A stretch of DNA of 64,000 nt from contig NW_027469101.1 of assembly GCF_051020765.1 (NCBI RefSeq), forward strand, positions 434,001 to 498,000. The letters are read 5' to 3'. The notes below the pieces were generated by a model that saw only the letters and a program-made list of their open reading frames with translations, ran no database searches and was not told where the DNA came from. Numbering within the stretch: the stretch's first letter is position 1; the number at the start of each line of letters is the position of its first letter. The position numbers and the translations under genes were made by a program. Positions 49,801 through 63,200 of the stretch are shown in pieces. Source of the stretch: Lasioglossum baleicum (taxonomy: Eukaryota > Arthropoda > Insecta > Hymenoptera > Halictidae).

Positions 49801-52800
49801 ATTTTAGCAGACGGACACCTCAATTCTATGTCTGAATTAGCTGATCGAGTATCGAACAGTCCCAGAGCGTTATCACATTCATTGAGAGTCGAACGCCTGA
49901 GTCAAGAGCATCACATATAGTTGTGATTCCGAGCGTCAAGCCTGGTATTCCAGAAGTAAATGGGGTGAAGAGTTTAAACAGTAGACACATTTTTCACGGT
50001 ATGAATATTATTGTAGGGCGACAAAATAATTGGGAACGTTACCAATTGGCATAACGTCATACTCTTTACCGGATACATTAACTTCCGAGACCATAACCCG
50101 CTGTATCGAGAATATGACTTCTTGTACTAGGAAGCAAATTAGCTGACGTTTTAGAGACGGTACGCTTAATTTCATATGTGAATTAGAAGATCGAGGGTCA
50201 GACAGATATCTTCGGGAAAGATATCTACCTTCCACGACATAACGGTCAAGTTAATAGCTTCACTTATCCACGGATTCCGATCGTCAAACCTGGTACTCCG
50301 CGGGTATATTCCCTGCACGGCATTGGAAATAAATACCTTAATTCACGGTATCAACGTGAAAGCTGACCGCCATACCGCTGTAGGGCGCTCCCTATTGATA
50401 TGGAGTGAAACCATTCACAGAATGCCTTGCCTTTCGAGAATCTACCCCGCCCGTATCGAGAGTATAGCTTCGTGTTCAAAGAAACACATTAATACACAAT
50501 TTTCGTGACGTGCACTGTAATTCCATGCATGCATTTGAAGATCGTTTGTTAAATCGGTCGGGATCCTGTGATACCAAGATTTAAACCAGATATACCGGGA
50601 GTAAATACGCGAACACTATTAATACTCGGCCACCTATTTCTCGGCATAGATATGAAAGTTCAGAGTCAAATTCGTGTAGAAATGTACCTACTGATACATG
50701 ATACACATTTAACGATGGCCTTACCTTTCGAGAAGCTAACGTGCTGTATCAAGAGAATATCATCGTGTTCCGAGACGGAAGTTAGTGGACATATTAGATG
50801 TGGAAACTCAAATTACATTTATGAATTAGAAAATAGATCTTCAAACCATTCCATAATGTTACTGCCTCCTTTGAGCTTCGAGCTGCAAAGTCAATACCTT
50901 CGCCTTTAGTTGTGATTCCGTGAGACAAACCAGGTATTCCAGGAGTATATCCGCTGAACAGTATTGACAATGGGCACTTTAGTTCACGGTTTGAATATAA
51001 AAGTAGAGCGTCAAACCCTTTTGGAACGTTACCAACTGGTATAATATCAATCGTTTTACCTAAAGCGTTATGTTCCGCGAACAACATCCGCATCATCGAG
51101 AGTATAAATCCACGTTCAGAGGCACTAATTAGTATTCATTTAAGTGGCGGGCACTTAATTTCATGTATGATGTCGGAGATCGTGGGTCAAACCGTTCGAG
51201 AGCTTTGCCACCGTTTGTGAGTCACGAGCGGCTAAGTCAATATCATAACGTATCCAGCTATTCCCAGAGTGAAACCAGGTATTCCTGCAGTAAATCCGCC
51301 GAACAATAGGCACCTTAATTCAGGGTTTGAATATAGAAGTAGACAGCCAAACCGTTGTAGAACGGTACCTATTGGTATAGAGTCAAACATTTCGCCGATA
51401 GCCCAACCCTCGGAGTCGCTCTCCCGCCGTATCGAGAGTATAACTTCGTATTCATTGGACAAAGGTAGTAAACAGTTTCGTGACGGCCACTTTAACTTCA
51501 TGTCCGAATCAGAAGATGCAGGGCCAAACGGCTCGAGAACGTTGCCGCTTCTCTGAGAGTCGAACGTCTGAGTCAAGCGCTCCACCTATCCTGTGACTCC
51601 GAGTGGAAAACCAGGTAATCCTAGGGTTACCCCGCTGAAGCGAATTGGCATCAAATAACTTATTCCGCGGAGTGAATATTAAAATGGATTGTCACACCGT
51701 GTGGGATGGTTACTAATTCCTATAAGGTCAAACGTTTACCGCATGCCATATCCTCCGAGAAAGTAACACGCCCTTTCGAGACTATAACGTCACGTCTAGG
51801 GAATCATATTAGTATACATGTTACTGACGCCAACATAAATTCATTTATGAATTAGAAGAACGAGGTTCAAAATCATCCAGATCGTTGCCACCTTCGGTGA
51901 GAGACGAACCGCTAAGTCAATAGTTTCACGCACCCTGCGAATCCGAGAATCAAACCAGGCATTCCGGGAGTAAATCCGCTGAAGAGATTTGACAATAGAC
52001 ACCATTGTTCAGGGTTTGAGTATTAAAATTGAGCGTCAGACCGTTTGTGAAAGTTATCAGTTGCTATAATGTCAATCGTTTTACCGAATTCCTTACCGTC
52101 CGATAAGCTAGAACGCCTTATCGAGAGTATAGTAACGTGCATATGGAAATACATTAGTAAACCTTTTCATTATGAATAAGAAGATCGAGTGTCAAACCGT
52201 TCGCGAATGTTACCCTCTTCTGTGATATACGAACGGCTATGTCTATAGCTGCATATATCCTGTGATTCCGAAGCTAAACCAAATATTTCGGACGTAAATC
52301 CACTGAAGAGTATTATCAACAGATACCTTAATTCGCGGAGGGAGTATTAAAGTACAGCATCACAACTAGAGAGATCGGTATCAATTGCTATAAAGTCAAA
52401 CGTCTCACCGAATACCTTACCGTCTGCGGAGCTAACCCGCCGTGTCGTGGGTATAGCTACGCGTTTATGGGTATACATGAGTAAATATTTTTGTGACGGG
52501 AACCTCAATTTCATTATGAATAAGGAGAACGAGGGTCAAACCCTTCGAGAAAGTTACCAACTTCTGCGAGGGACGAACGGCTAAGTCAATAGCATCTGAT
52601 ATCTTGCGATTCAGAAAGATGAACCGGATATTCCGAAAGTACATGCGCTGTACAGTATTGGCAACTGACACCCAAATTCGCGACTTGAATATTATCGCAG
52701 GCACTCAAGCCGTTGTAGAACATTACCTATTCCTGTAGGGTTAAACTTCTTACAGAATGCCTTACCTTCCGAAAAACTGACCAGCTGTGTGGAGAGTGTA

Positions 52801-55285
52801 ATACCTTGTGCATAGGTACGAACTAGTATACATTCAAGTGATAAACAAATTAATTTCATGCAAGAATTAAAATATCGATACAGAAACTGTACCAGAAGGT
52901 TGCCACCTTCTGTGAAGGACGATCGCCTAAGTCAATAGCTTCACCTACCCAGTGATTCGGAGAGTCAATCCGGGTATTCCTGGAGTAAATCCGCTGAGGA
53001 GTATTGGCAACAGACACTTCAATTCACAGTTTGAATATTAAAATTGAGAATCACACCGTTTGTGAATGTCGCCAATTGCCATAAAGTCAAAGATGGCCAT
53101 ACCTTCGGAGTAGCTAACCCGCTGTTTCAGAAGAGTAACTTATTTTCAGAGAAAGAAATGAGTCATCCTTTCTGCGACAGGCTCCATTATTTCATGTATG
53201 TATTAGAAAATCAAGGGTCAGACCGGTCGCGAACGCTGCCACTTGTTGTGAGAGACGAACGGCCAAGTGAATAGCTACACCTATCCTGTGGTTCCTAGAG
53301 TAAAACCAGGCATTCTGGGTCTAAATCTGCATAAAATTATTGGCATTAGGCACCCTATTTCACGGTATATGTAACAAAGTGCACCGGCAAACCGTTGTCG
53401 AACATTACGTATTGGTATAGCTTCTAACCCTTTATCGAAGGCCTCACATTCCATGAAGGTAACCCTCTGCATCGTGAGTATGACGTCATGGTCAGAGAAG
53501 CATATTATTAGCATTTTAGGGACGGGCACCTTAATTTCATGTATGAACAACAAGATCGATAGTGAAACCTCTTGAGAACGTTACCTCCTTCAATGAGCGT
53601 CATACTGCTAAGACAGTAGATTCACCTACCCGGAGATTCCAATAGTCAAACCAGGTATACCGAGAGTTAATCCGCTGAACAGTATTTGACAATAGTCACC
53701 TTAATTCACAGTTTGTATACTAAATTAGAGGGTCGATTCATCGGACATGGTTACCAATTCGCATAAAGTCAGCCTTCTTACCGAATACCTAACCCTCCGA
53801 AGGAATAATCCTCCGCATCCACAGTATAGCTACATGTTCAGGGAAGCCAACTTGTATTCACATTAGTGACTGGCACCTTAATTTAATGTGTGTACTATAA
53901 GATAGAGTATCAAACCCTTAGTGATCGCTGCCGCCTTCTTCGAGTGTGGAAAGGATGTGTCAATCGATACACGTATCCTGTGATTCCGTGAGTCAAGCCA
54001 GGTATTCCGTGAGCAAATCCCCTGTATCGCATTGGCCTTATACACTCTATTTCAGGGTATAAGTACTGAGGTGCAAATCAAAATCGTTGTACATCGTTCC
54101 TTATGGCTATAGGGTCACACTTTTATCAGAACGACTTACGTTCGAGAAGTTATCCCGCTGTTCCGGGAATATATCGTCGTGTTCATTGGAATAAATTACT
54201 ATAAATTTTAATGACGGGCACCTTAATTTCATGATTGAATTCGAAGGTCGAGCGTCGAGCCGATCGAAAATGTTACTACATTATCTGAGAATCTAACGGC
54301 TTAGTGAATATCTTCACTCTATCCCGAGATACCGGGAGTCAATCTTGGTATTCCGGGAGTAAATCGCAGGAACACTATAGGCAATAGACACCTTAGTTCA
54401 CGGTTTTACTATTAAAGTAGTGCGCCAACCCGACCAGGGGCATTTCCAATTGGAATAAAGTCATTCGTTCTACCGAAGGCGTCGACTTCCGCGAACATCA
54501 CCTACCGCATCGAAAGTATAGCTACGTGTTTAGGGAAAAACATTAGTGCACGATTTAGTGACGGCACCTTAAATTCATGCATGAATTAGAAGGTCGAGTG
54601 TCGAACCGTTCGAGGACGTTACCACATTCTGTGAGAGACGGGCGGCTAAGACAATTCCTTCACCTATCCAGTGATACGGAGAGTCAAACCAGGAATTCCA
54701 GGAGTCAATCAGCTGAACACTATTGCCAATAGAATCCTTAGTTCACTGTTTGTATAGTATAGTAGAGTGTCAAACCGTTTGAGAGCATTGCCGTTTGGTT
54801 TAAAGTCAAACAATTTACCGACCTTACCTTCGGAGAATCTGTCGTGCCTTTTCGAGAGTATAACATCGAGATGAGAAAAGGAAATTAGTCTTCATTTATG
54901 TGAAGGGCCCCTTAATTTCATGTGTCAATTAGAAGATCGATAGTCAAGACGTTCGAAAGCGTACCACCCACTTTGAGAGTCGAAAGGGTGAGACAATAGC
55001 TCGACCTATCCTGTGATGCCGAGAGTGGAACCAGGTATTCCGCCACATAACCCTCAGTACACCGTTGGAATTAGACACGCTATTTCACGTTATAAATATT
55101 AGAGTACAGGGTCAATCCTTTGTAAAATGTTACCTATTAATATAGAGTCTAACACTTTCCCGAAACCTTGACTTCCGATATGCTAACCAGCTATATATTG
55201 TGTATATCGTCGTGATCCGTGGAACATATTGCAATACATTCTAATGACGGGCACCTTAACTTCGTGTATGAAATAGAAGATAGAG
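40824..55285 (+). repeat. Satellite B array, forward orientation, second unit
   Basis: Near-identical copy of 7,500-21,935. The offset changes in small steps from 33,324 to 33,350. There is one 25 bp difference at 41,819-41,843, and the rest are single-base indels, some in short homopolymers such as the C run in cccttacccc. Substitutions are sparse except for a cluster at about 49,652-50,060. Truncated and half-length monomers are shared with the first unit. Confidence 0.95.
49652..50060 (+). repeat. Satellite B segment with clustered differences from its duplicate
   Basis: Compared with 16,303-16,712, this roughly 410 bp stretch carries about five substitutions and one single-base indel, against about one difference per kilobase elsewhere. 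Several bases here look more like the general B consensus, such as attagtagacatttt here versus attagtacgacatttt in the other unit, and ctggagaacg versus ctggcgaacg. That is consistent with conversion of one copy by another B monomer after the duplication. Confidence 0.6.
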
Positions 55286-55318
55286 TGATAGAGCGATAGA
55301 AGATAGAAGATACATGGC
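55286..55318. other. GATA-rich filler at the B+/B- junction, second unit
   Basis: Exact-looking copy of the 33 bp low-complexity tract at 21,936-21,968, in the same junction context. A simple-sequence tract would normally be expected to vary in length, so its identity supports recent duplication. Confidence 0.8.
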
Positions 55319-56679
55319 AACACAGTCTGTAAATAGAATGTATCTATAACTATTTGTAATGTTCTCTGACGACATTACTTCCTACTTTAATGCTCATGCG
55401 GTGATTTTGGATATCTATTGACATTGCTGTACAGCGGATATACTCCTAGAATGCCTGGTTTCACTATAGGAATTACAGGATATTTGAAGGTATTGACGTA
55501 GCTGTGCCAATCTCAAAGACGGTGGCTACGTTCTCATGCGGTTTGATGCTCGATCTTCTAAATCACATATGAAATTATGGTGCGCGGCACAAGACTGTAT
55601 ACTAATTTGTCTCCCTGAACGCGAAGTTATACTTTCGGTGCAATGGGCGAGGTTCTCGGTGGGTAAGACAATCGGTGAAATGTTTGACTCCATACCAATT
55701 GGTATAGTTTTACAACTGGTGAACTCCGTATAATATTATTCGAACCGTAAATAGAGGTGTCTATTGCCAATATTTTTCACCGGATTTCCTCCAGGAACAC
55801 CAGGTATGAATATCGGAATCACAGAATTGGTGAAGCGAATGACACTGCCGTCCGATCCGCAAAGAAGGTGGTAATGTTCCGTAATAGTTTGACACCCGAC
55901 ATTGTATGTCATTCATGAAATTAAGGTGCCCGGCATAAACGCGTATACTCATTTGTTCCTCTGAACACCTTGATATAATCTCGATACTGCGCGTAATGCC
56001 TTCGGGCGGTAAGGTCATCAATAAAACGTTTGACTTTATATCAACTGGAACCTTTCTCATAGGGTTTGCCCCTCCACTGTAATATTAAGACGGTAAATTA
56101 ATGCGGTTAATGCCAATACCGTTCAGTAGATTTACTCCTGGAATACCTGCTCTGACATTCGGAATCACTGGATGGGTGAAGTTATAGTCTTGGCCGCTCG
56201 ACACTCAAAGATGGTAATTACGTTCTCGAAACGCTTGACCCTCGATCTTCTAATTCATACATGAAATAATGGTGCCCGTCACTGGAATGTATACTAACTT
56301 CATTCTCTGAATACGAGGTTATATTCTCGAATCGGCAGGTAGCTTCACCGAACGTAAGGAAATCGGTAAAGTGATTGACTCTATACCAATAGGCAACGAT
56401 CTACAACCGTTTGACGGTCTACGTTAATATTCAAGCCGTGACATAAAGTGTCTATTGCCAATACTGTTCAGTGGATTTACACTAGCAACACCAGGTTTGA
56501 CTCTCAGAATGACTGCATAGATGAAGTTATTGACATAGCAGATCGCCTCTCACAGAAGGTCGCAACGCTCTCGATCGGTTTGACCATCGATCTTCTAATT
56601 TATGCATGATATTATGGCGCTCGAGACTAAACTATATACTAGTTCCACCCTCTGAACAAGGTGTTTTACTCCAGATACA
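55319..56679 (-). repeat. Satellite B array, reverse orientation, second unit
   Basis: Near-identical copy of 21,969-23,328 (about four reverse B monomers). It has one extra G relative to the first unit in the ggtgggtaagac word and ends on the same B-/A+ junction at about 56,680. Confidence 0.94.
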
Positions 56680-59600
56680 GCCCTGTAATTGCGTACTGCA
56701 GATCGGAGCGGCATACTGTATGATCTTTTTTAATATCATTAGCCTTGACAATGTACCATTTGCATTGTACCGCAGATTTCTATTTATCTCTACCTACTGT
56801 AACTTACTGATTTGATATTATCGATATTTTTTCAAAATTTTCAATTTTTACTTTGAAAAGTTGTATCTCTCTGGTAAGGTGTCTTTGGAATAAGTTGAGT
56901 GTACGTTTATGACATTATGTCATTATATTTATTGTTATTTTATATGTTTGTCTGTGTATGTACCTGCCCTGCCCTGACAATCTCGTCTGTCGAAGACTTC
57001 CAGCTGCGTACAGTAGATCGGAGCGATACTACTAGATGGTCTTCGTTAATTTCGTTGACCAGGATATTGTACCGTATGCATGATTTCCCAGTCTTCCATT
57101 CATTTATTCGTACTGCAATTTACTAATATGATATTTTCAATTTTATCAAAATTTTCAAATTTGAATTTACAAAATTTGTATTTCATAGGAACAGTGTCTC
57201 TGGAGTTATATATATATATTTTTTTTATTTTTCTAATGTTTCTAACAATATTTTGTTGCATTTGTTGCTGTATTGTTTGATTGTCTTTATACATACCTAC
57301 GCTCTTGGAGTGACACGAATGGTGTGGTCTTGCAGTAGCGCTCGGTAGAGCCAAGCGCCACAATTGTTGTTAATTTCATTAACCGAAAAAATGTACCGTG
57401 GTAATTCTCTCGCAGTTTTCGATTTATTTCTATATACAGTAATTCTCTGTTGTGGTATTTAAGATTGTCTTGAAAATTTTCATTTTTACAATTACGAAAA
57501 TTTTATTTCTTAAGAAAAGTGTCTTTTGAGTTAGTTGAGATTACGACTATGACAATATCTTGGTATGCTTCTTGTTATCTTATAGGATTTTCTCTTTACG
57601 TGCAAACGCCTCCAAAGCGACACGACAGGAGTGGACTTGCAGTTACTTATGTTATATCGGACAGACACTGCCGTATGGTCTCTGTTAATTTCATTAACCT
57701 CAATCCTGTACCGTGTGCATTCATGCGTAAATTTCTACTCATTTCTTCATATTGTAATTCACTTTACTGATATTTTCGATTTTAAACATTTTCAGTTTTT
57801 ATTTTAAAAAATTGTATATTTTGGTAAAGTGGCATTGTAACTAATGGAGTGTACATTTATGACAATATTATTTTAAACTTATTCTTATTTTATATGACTG
57901 TCTGTTTACGTACCTACGCTGGCGGAGTGACACGACTGGCGAGGCCTTGTCGGTTGGTACTGCAGATCGAAGCCGCGCTACTGGATGGTCATCGTCAGTT
58001 TCGTTGACCAGGATATAGTACCGTATGCTTATTTTCCCTGTGCTCCATTTGTTTATACATACTTGAATTTTCTGTTATTATATCTACGATTATTCTTCAA
58101 AATTTTCAATCTTTATTTTAAAAAATTGTATTACCTATTATTAGAGCCATTGGAATTACCTCAGAGTACGTTTATGTCGTTATTTTGTTAAACTTATTGT
58201 TATTTTATACGACATTGTGTACACGTACCTACGCTTCCGGAACGTCACGGCCGGAGTGTTCTTGTAGTTGCGTTCGCTATATCGGAGCGACACTGCTGTA
58301 TGGTCTTTGATAATCTCATAAGCCTTGATTTTCTATGGTCTGCATTTTATGCAGTTTTCCATTTATTTATCGATACTGTAATTGACTGTCATGATATTTT
58401 CCATTCTTCAAAACGCTCAAATTTCAAATTACAATAATTTACATTTTAAGAAAAGTGTCCTTGGAATTAGCTGAGTGTACGTTTATGTCAATATTTTGTT
58501 AAATTCTTCGTTATATTATAGAATTGCCTCCATGCGTACCTACGCTTCAGGAGCGACACCGCTAGAGCAATCCTATAATTGTGTTTAATAGATCGGAGCG
58601 ACACTGCAGTATGGTCTTTGTTAACTTCTTCAATCTTGATATTGTTCCGTCTGCAATCGTTCGCAGTTTTCGATTTGCCTTTACATACTGTAACTTACTG
58701 TTCTGATATTTTTGATATCTCTCAAGATTTTCTACTTTTAGTTATAGACATTGTATTCTCAGTAGAAGTGCCATTGGAATTGTTAGCGTTCTCGACATTA
58801 ATATTAGCTTATAAACATATTTTCATTTTATACGACTGTCAGTATACGTACCTACCCATTCGGAGCAACACGACTGTCAATGTCTTTTAGTTGCGTACGG
58901 CAGATCGGAGCGGCACTACTGGATGGCCTTCGTTAATTTCATTAAAAATGATATTGTTCCGTATGCATTTTTCCCCAGTTGTGTATCTATTAACACATTC
59001 TGTAATTGACCGTCATTGTATTTTCAATTTTTTTTCGAAATTTTCCGTTTTTATCTCAAAAAATTTTATTTCCGAGCAAAGCGCCTTTGGAATTAGTTGC
59101 GTGAAGGCTTTGTCAATATTATATAGAATTCATTGTTATTTTATATGATTGATTCCACTCGAACTAAGGCTTCCAGAGTGACACGTCCGGAATGGTGTTG
59201 AACTTGCTTTCGAGTGATCCGTCGACATTACTGCATGGTCATCGTAAATTTCCTTAACCATAATATTGTACCGCATGCATTCATTCTCAGTTTTCTATTT
59301 ATTTACAAATACTGCAATTTACTCTTATGATATTTTCGATTTTAATCAAAATTTTCAATTTTTAGTAAAAAAAATTGTACTCCCTAGTAAATGTGCCCTT
59401 GGAGTTAGTTGTGTTCACGATTCTGATAATATTTTGTTGAACTATTCGATACCTAATTTGATTATCTACATACGGACGTACGCAGTCGGGAGCAGCACGA
59501 TAGGCGAGGTCTTGTAGTTGGGCACGATAGATCGGAGCGACTCTATGGCATGGCCTTTGCTTATTTCCTTAATCTTAATATTGCACCATATGCATTCGAT

Positions 59601-60221
59601 CGTAGCTTTCAATTTATTTATACAGTATGTAATATACTGCTACGACATTGTCTATATTTTTCATCATTTTCAGTTTTTGGTTTAAAAAATTTTATTTCTT
59701 AGTAAATAAGTAGTTGAGTGTACGATTATGACAATATTTTGATGAATTCTTGGTTATCTTAGATGACTGACTGAACACGTACCTACGCTTCTAGAGCGAC
59801 ACGACTGTCGTGGTCCTGTAGTTGCGTTCAGTAGATTGGGTCGACGCTAGTGTGTGATCTCCGTTTAACATTGTATTGCACCGTAAGAATTCTTTCGCAG
59901 TCTTCTATTTATTTCTAGATACTGCAGTTTACTGTAAGGATATTTTCAATTATTTTCAAGATTCCAATTTCATAATTACAAGCATTGTATTTTTTAGGAG
60001 AAGTGCCATTGCAACTACTCAAGTGAACGTTTATGATAATATGTTGTTGAATTCGTTATTGTATTATTTTGTTGTCTCTATATATACCTACGCTTCCCGA
60101 GCGACACGACTGGCGATGTCCTGTAATTGCGTTCGGTAGATCGGAACGACAATACTGTATGATCATCGATAACTCCTCATAGCTTGATATTCTACCGTAT
60201 GCATTCTATCGCAGTTTTCCA

Positions 60222-60278
<57 letters not shown>

Positions 60279-63200
60279 TGAAGTTTACTGTTACGATAAT
60301 TGTCTTTTTTCCTAAATTTTCAATTTTTATTCCAAAAAATTGTATTACTTAGGAGAAGTGTCTTTACAATTAGGTGAGTGCACATTTATTGCGATATATT
60401 GCTAAACTTATTTTTGTTTTATGTAATTGTCCATATACGTACCTACGCGTCCAGAAAGACACGACTGGAGTGGTCTTATATTTGCAGTTGCTAGTTCGGA
60501 GCGAAGCTGCTGTATAGTCTTTGTTAATTTCTATGACTATGATATAGTGCGGTATTCATTTTTCCCCAGTATTCCATTTCGTTATGCATACTGTAATTTA
60601 GTGTTATGATATATTCGGTTTTCTCAAAATTCAAAATTTTTGGTTTGAAAAACTGTTTATCACAGCAAAAGTGTCTTTGGAAATAGTTTAATGTACGATT
60701 GTGGCATTGTTATGCCAATCTTATTGTTACTTTATACAATTGTCTGTATGCGCACCTACGATTCCGGAGCGACACAGCTGGAGTGCCCTTGCATTTGCGT
60801 CCACCAGATCGGAACGACACTACTGTATGATCTTCGATAACTTCTCTAACCTTGATATTGTATCGTATGAGTTCTCTCCCAGTCATTCTCATATTTATAC
60901 ATCGTGCAGTTTCCTGTTACGGTATTTCCATTTTTTTCAAAATTTTAAATTTTTTATTTAAAAATTGTAATTTCTAGTAAATATGTATTTGGAAGTAGCT
61001 GAGTATACGTTTGTGTCTTTATCTTCTTGTACTGATTGCTATTTTATGTGATTGGCAGTGTATGCACCAACGCTGGTTGAGCGACTCAGTTGGCGAGGAC
61101 TTGCAGTTGCGTACGGCAGAACGGAGCGGCATACCGGATGGACTTCGTTTATTTCTTTCACCTTGATTTTGTAGAGTATGCATCTTTCCCATTTATAGAT
61201 TTGCCACATTCTGTAATTTACTGCTATGATATATGCGATTTTCTTCAAAGCTTTCAATTTTTATATTAAAAAATTGTATTTCTTAATAAGAGTGCCTTTA
61301 TTATTCATTGTGAGCACGCGTATGACAATATTATGTTAAATTCTTTGTTACATTATATGATTGATTGTATACGTACCAACGCCGTCGGCGAGACCCGACT
61401 TGCGAGGACTTGAAGTTACGTGCGGCAGAACGGTGCGGCTCTACTTGATGGTCTCACTCAATTTCCTGAACCTTAATTTTATAGCGTATTCAATTTTTCC
61501 AAGTTTTGTATTTATATATACATAATGCAATTTGATGTTATGATACTTTAAATTTTTGTCAAAATTTCCAATTTTTATTTTAAAGAATTGTATTCCGTAG
61601 TAAAGGTGTCTTTGGAATTAAATAAGTGTACGTGTATGGCAATATTTTGCTAAACTTGCTGTTATTTTGAATGTTCTCTATACGTACTTTCGCTACCGCA
61701 ACAACACGACTGGCGGTGTCCTTCAGTTGCGTTCGGTAGCTCGAAGCGACACTGCTGAATGGTCCTGGTTAATTTCTCGAACCATTGTATTGTATCCTAC
61801 ATACATTTATGCTGTTTTCCGTGTATGCATATATACTGCTATGTACTGTTATGATATTATCAATTTTCTCGAAATTATTAATTTAAACTTTTAAAAATTG
61901 TATCTTTTATTAAAAGTGTCTTTGGTATTAACTGAGCGAATGATTATGACGTCAGTTTGCTAAACTTCTTATTTTATATGATTGTCCGTATACGTACCTA
62001 CGCAGTTTGGGCGACACGACTGGCGAGGCATACTAGTTGCGTACGGCAGATCGGAGTGACGCTACTGTTTGATCTTCGATAATTTCTCTAACCGTGATGT
62101 TGTACCGAATGCAATTTTTCCTAGTTTTCCATTAGTCATACAAACTCTAATATGCTGTTAAGAAGTTTATGATATTTCTCGGCATTTTCATTTTTTAGTT
62201 TAAAAATTTGTTCTTCATAGTAAATGTGTCTTTGGAATTAAGTTAGTGCACATTTACGACATTGTGTTGTTAAACTTAGTGTTATTTTATACGATTATCT
62301 GTATACGTGCCTTCGTTGTTTGTGCGACACGACTGGCGAGGTCTTGCAGTTGCGTACTGCAGATCGAAGCCGCCCTCCTGAATGATCTTCGTTAATTCCA
62401 TTATCCATAATATTGTACCGTGTGTATCCCTTCGCCGTTTTCTATTTATTTAAATATACTGCAAATTACTATTTGGATATTTTCGACTTTTTTCAAAATT
62501 TCAAATCTTTAGGATAAATAATTGTATTCCTCAGAAGGAGTGTGTTTGGAATTAAATGAGTGTAACTTTAAGACAATATTGTGTTATATTCTTTGCTATA
62601 TTTTACGATTGCCTGTATGCCCACCTTCGCCTGTGGGGTGACACTGCTGGATTGGACTTGTAGTTGCGAACGGCAGATCGGGGAGGTATACTGGACCGCC
62701 ATTGTTAATTTCTTGAACCATGATTTCGAACCGCATGCGTTTTTCCCAATTTTTTTATTTTCTTGTGCATACTATAATTTACTGCTATGACATTTTCCAT
62801 TTTTTACATAATTATCAATTTTTAGTTCAAAAGATTGTATTTCATTGTAAAAGAGTCTCTACAATTAGTTAAGTGTATGTGAATGACGATAATTTGTACA
62901 ACATATTGTTATTTTATATGATGGTCTGTATACGTACCTAAGCTGTCGGAGAAACACTACAGACGAGGTCTTTTAGTTCCGTAAGGCAGATCGAAGCGGC
63001 ACTATTGGATCATCTTCGTTAATTCATTTAACTTTGATTTTGTACCGTACCCATCCATTCTCATTTTTTTATTCATTTATACAAACTATAATTTACTGTT
63101 ATGATATTTTTCATTTTTTTTCATAATTTTCAATTTGTAGTTTTCAATAATTGTATTTCTTAGCAAAGGTGTCATTGGAATCAGTTGAGTGTACGTTTAT

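Larger units (their letters stand above)
23329..56679. repeat. One complete ~33.35 kb compound repeat unit (A+ / A- / B+ / B-)
   Basis: The four blocks A+ 11.9 kb, A- 5.6 kb, B+ 14.5 kb and B- 1.4 kb occur in this order, and the same order is seen before it (partial, 1-23,328) and starting again after it (56,680 onward). The unit combines two unrelated satellite families and contains two strand switches. Higher-order repeats normally consist of monomers of one family in one orientation, so this is a different kind of large repeat unit. I set the boundaries at the B-/A+ junctions because near-identity between successive units is lost just beyond them. Confidence 0.85.
33325..56681. repeat. Near-identical duplicated block, copy 2
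   Basis: Partner of 1-23,330. At its right end it meets the A+ array of the third unit, where identity to the material at 23,331 onward falls. Its left end at 33,325 is simply where copy 1 enters the window and is not a biological boundary, since nothing changes in the sequence there. Confidence 0.93.
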
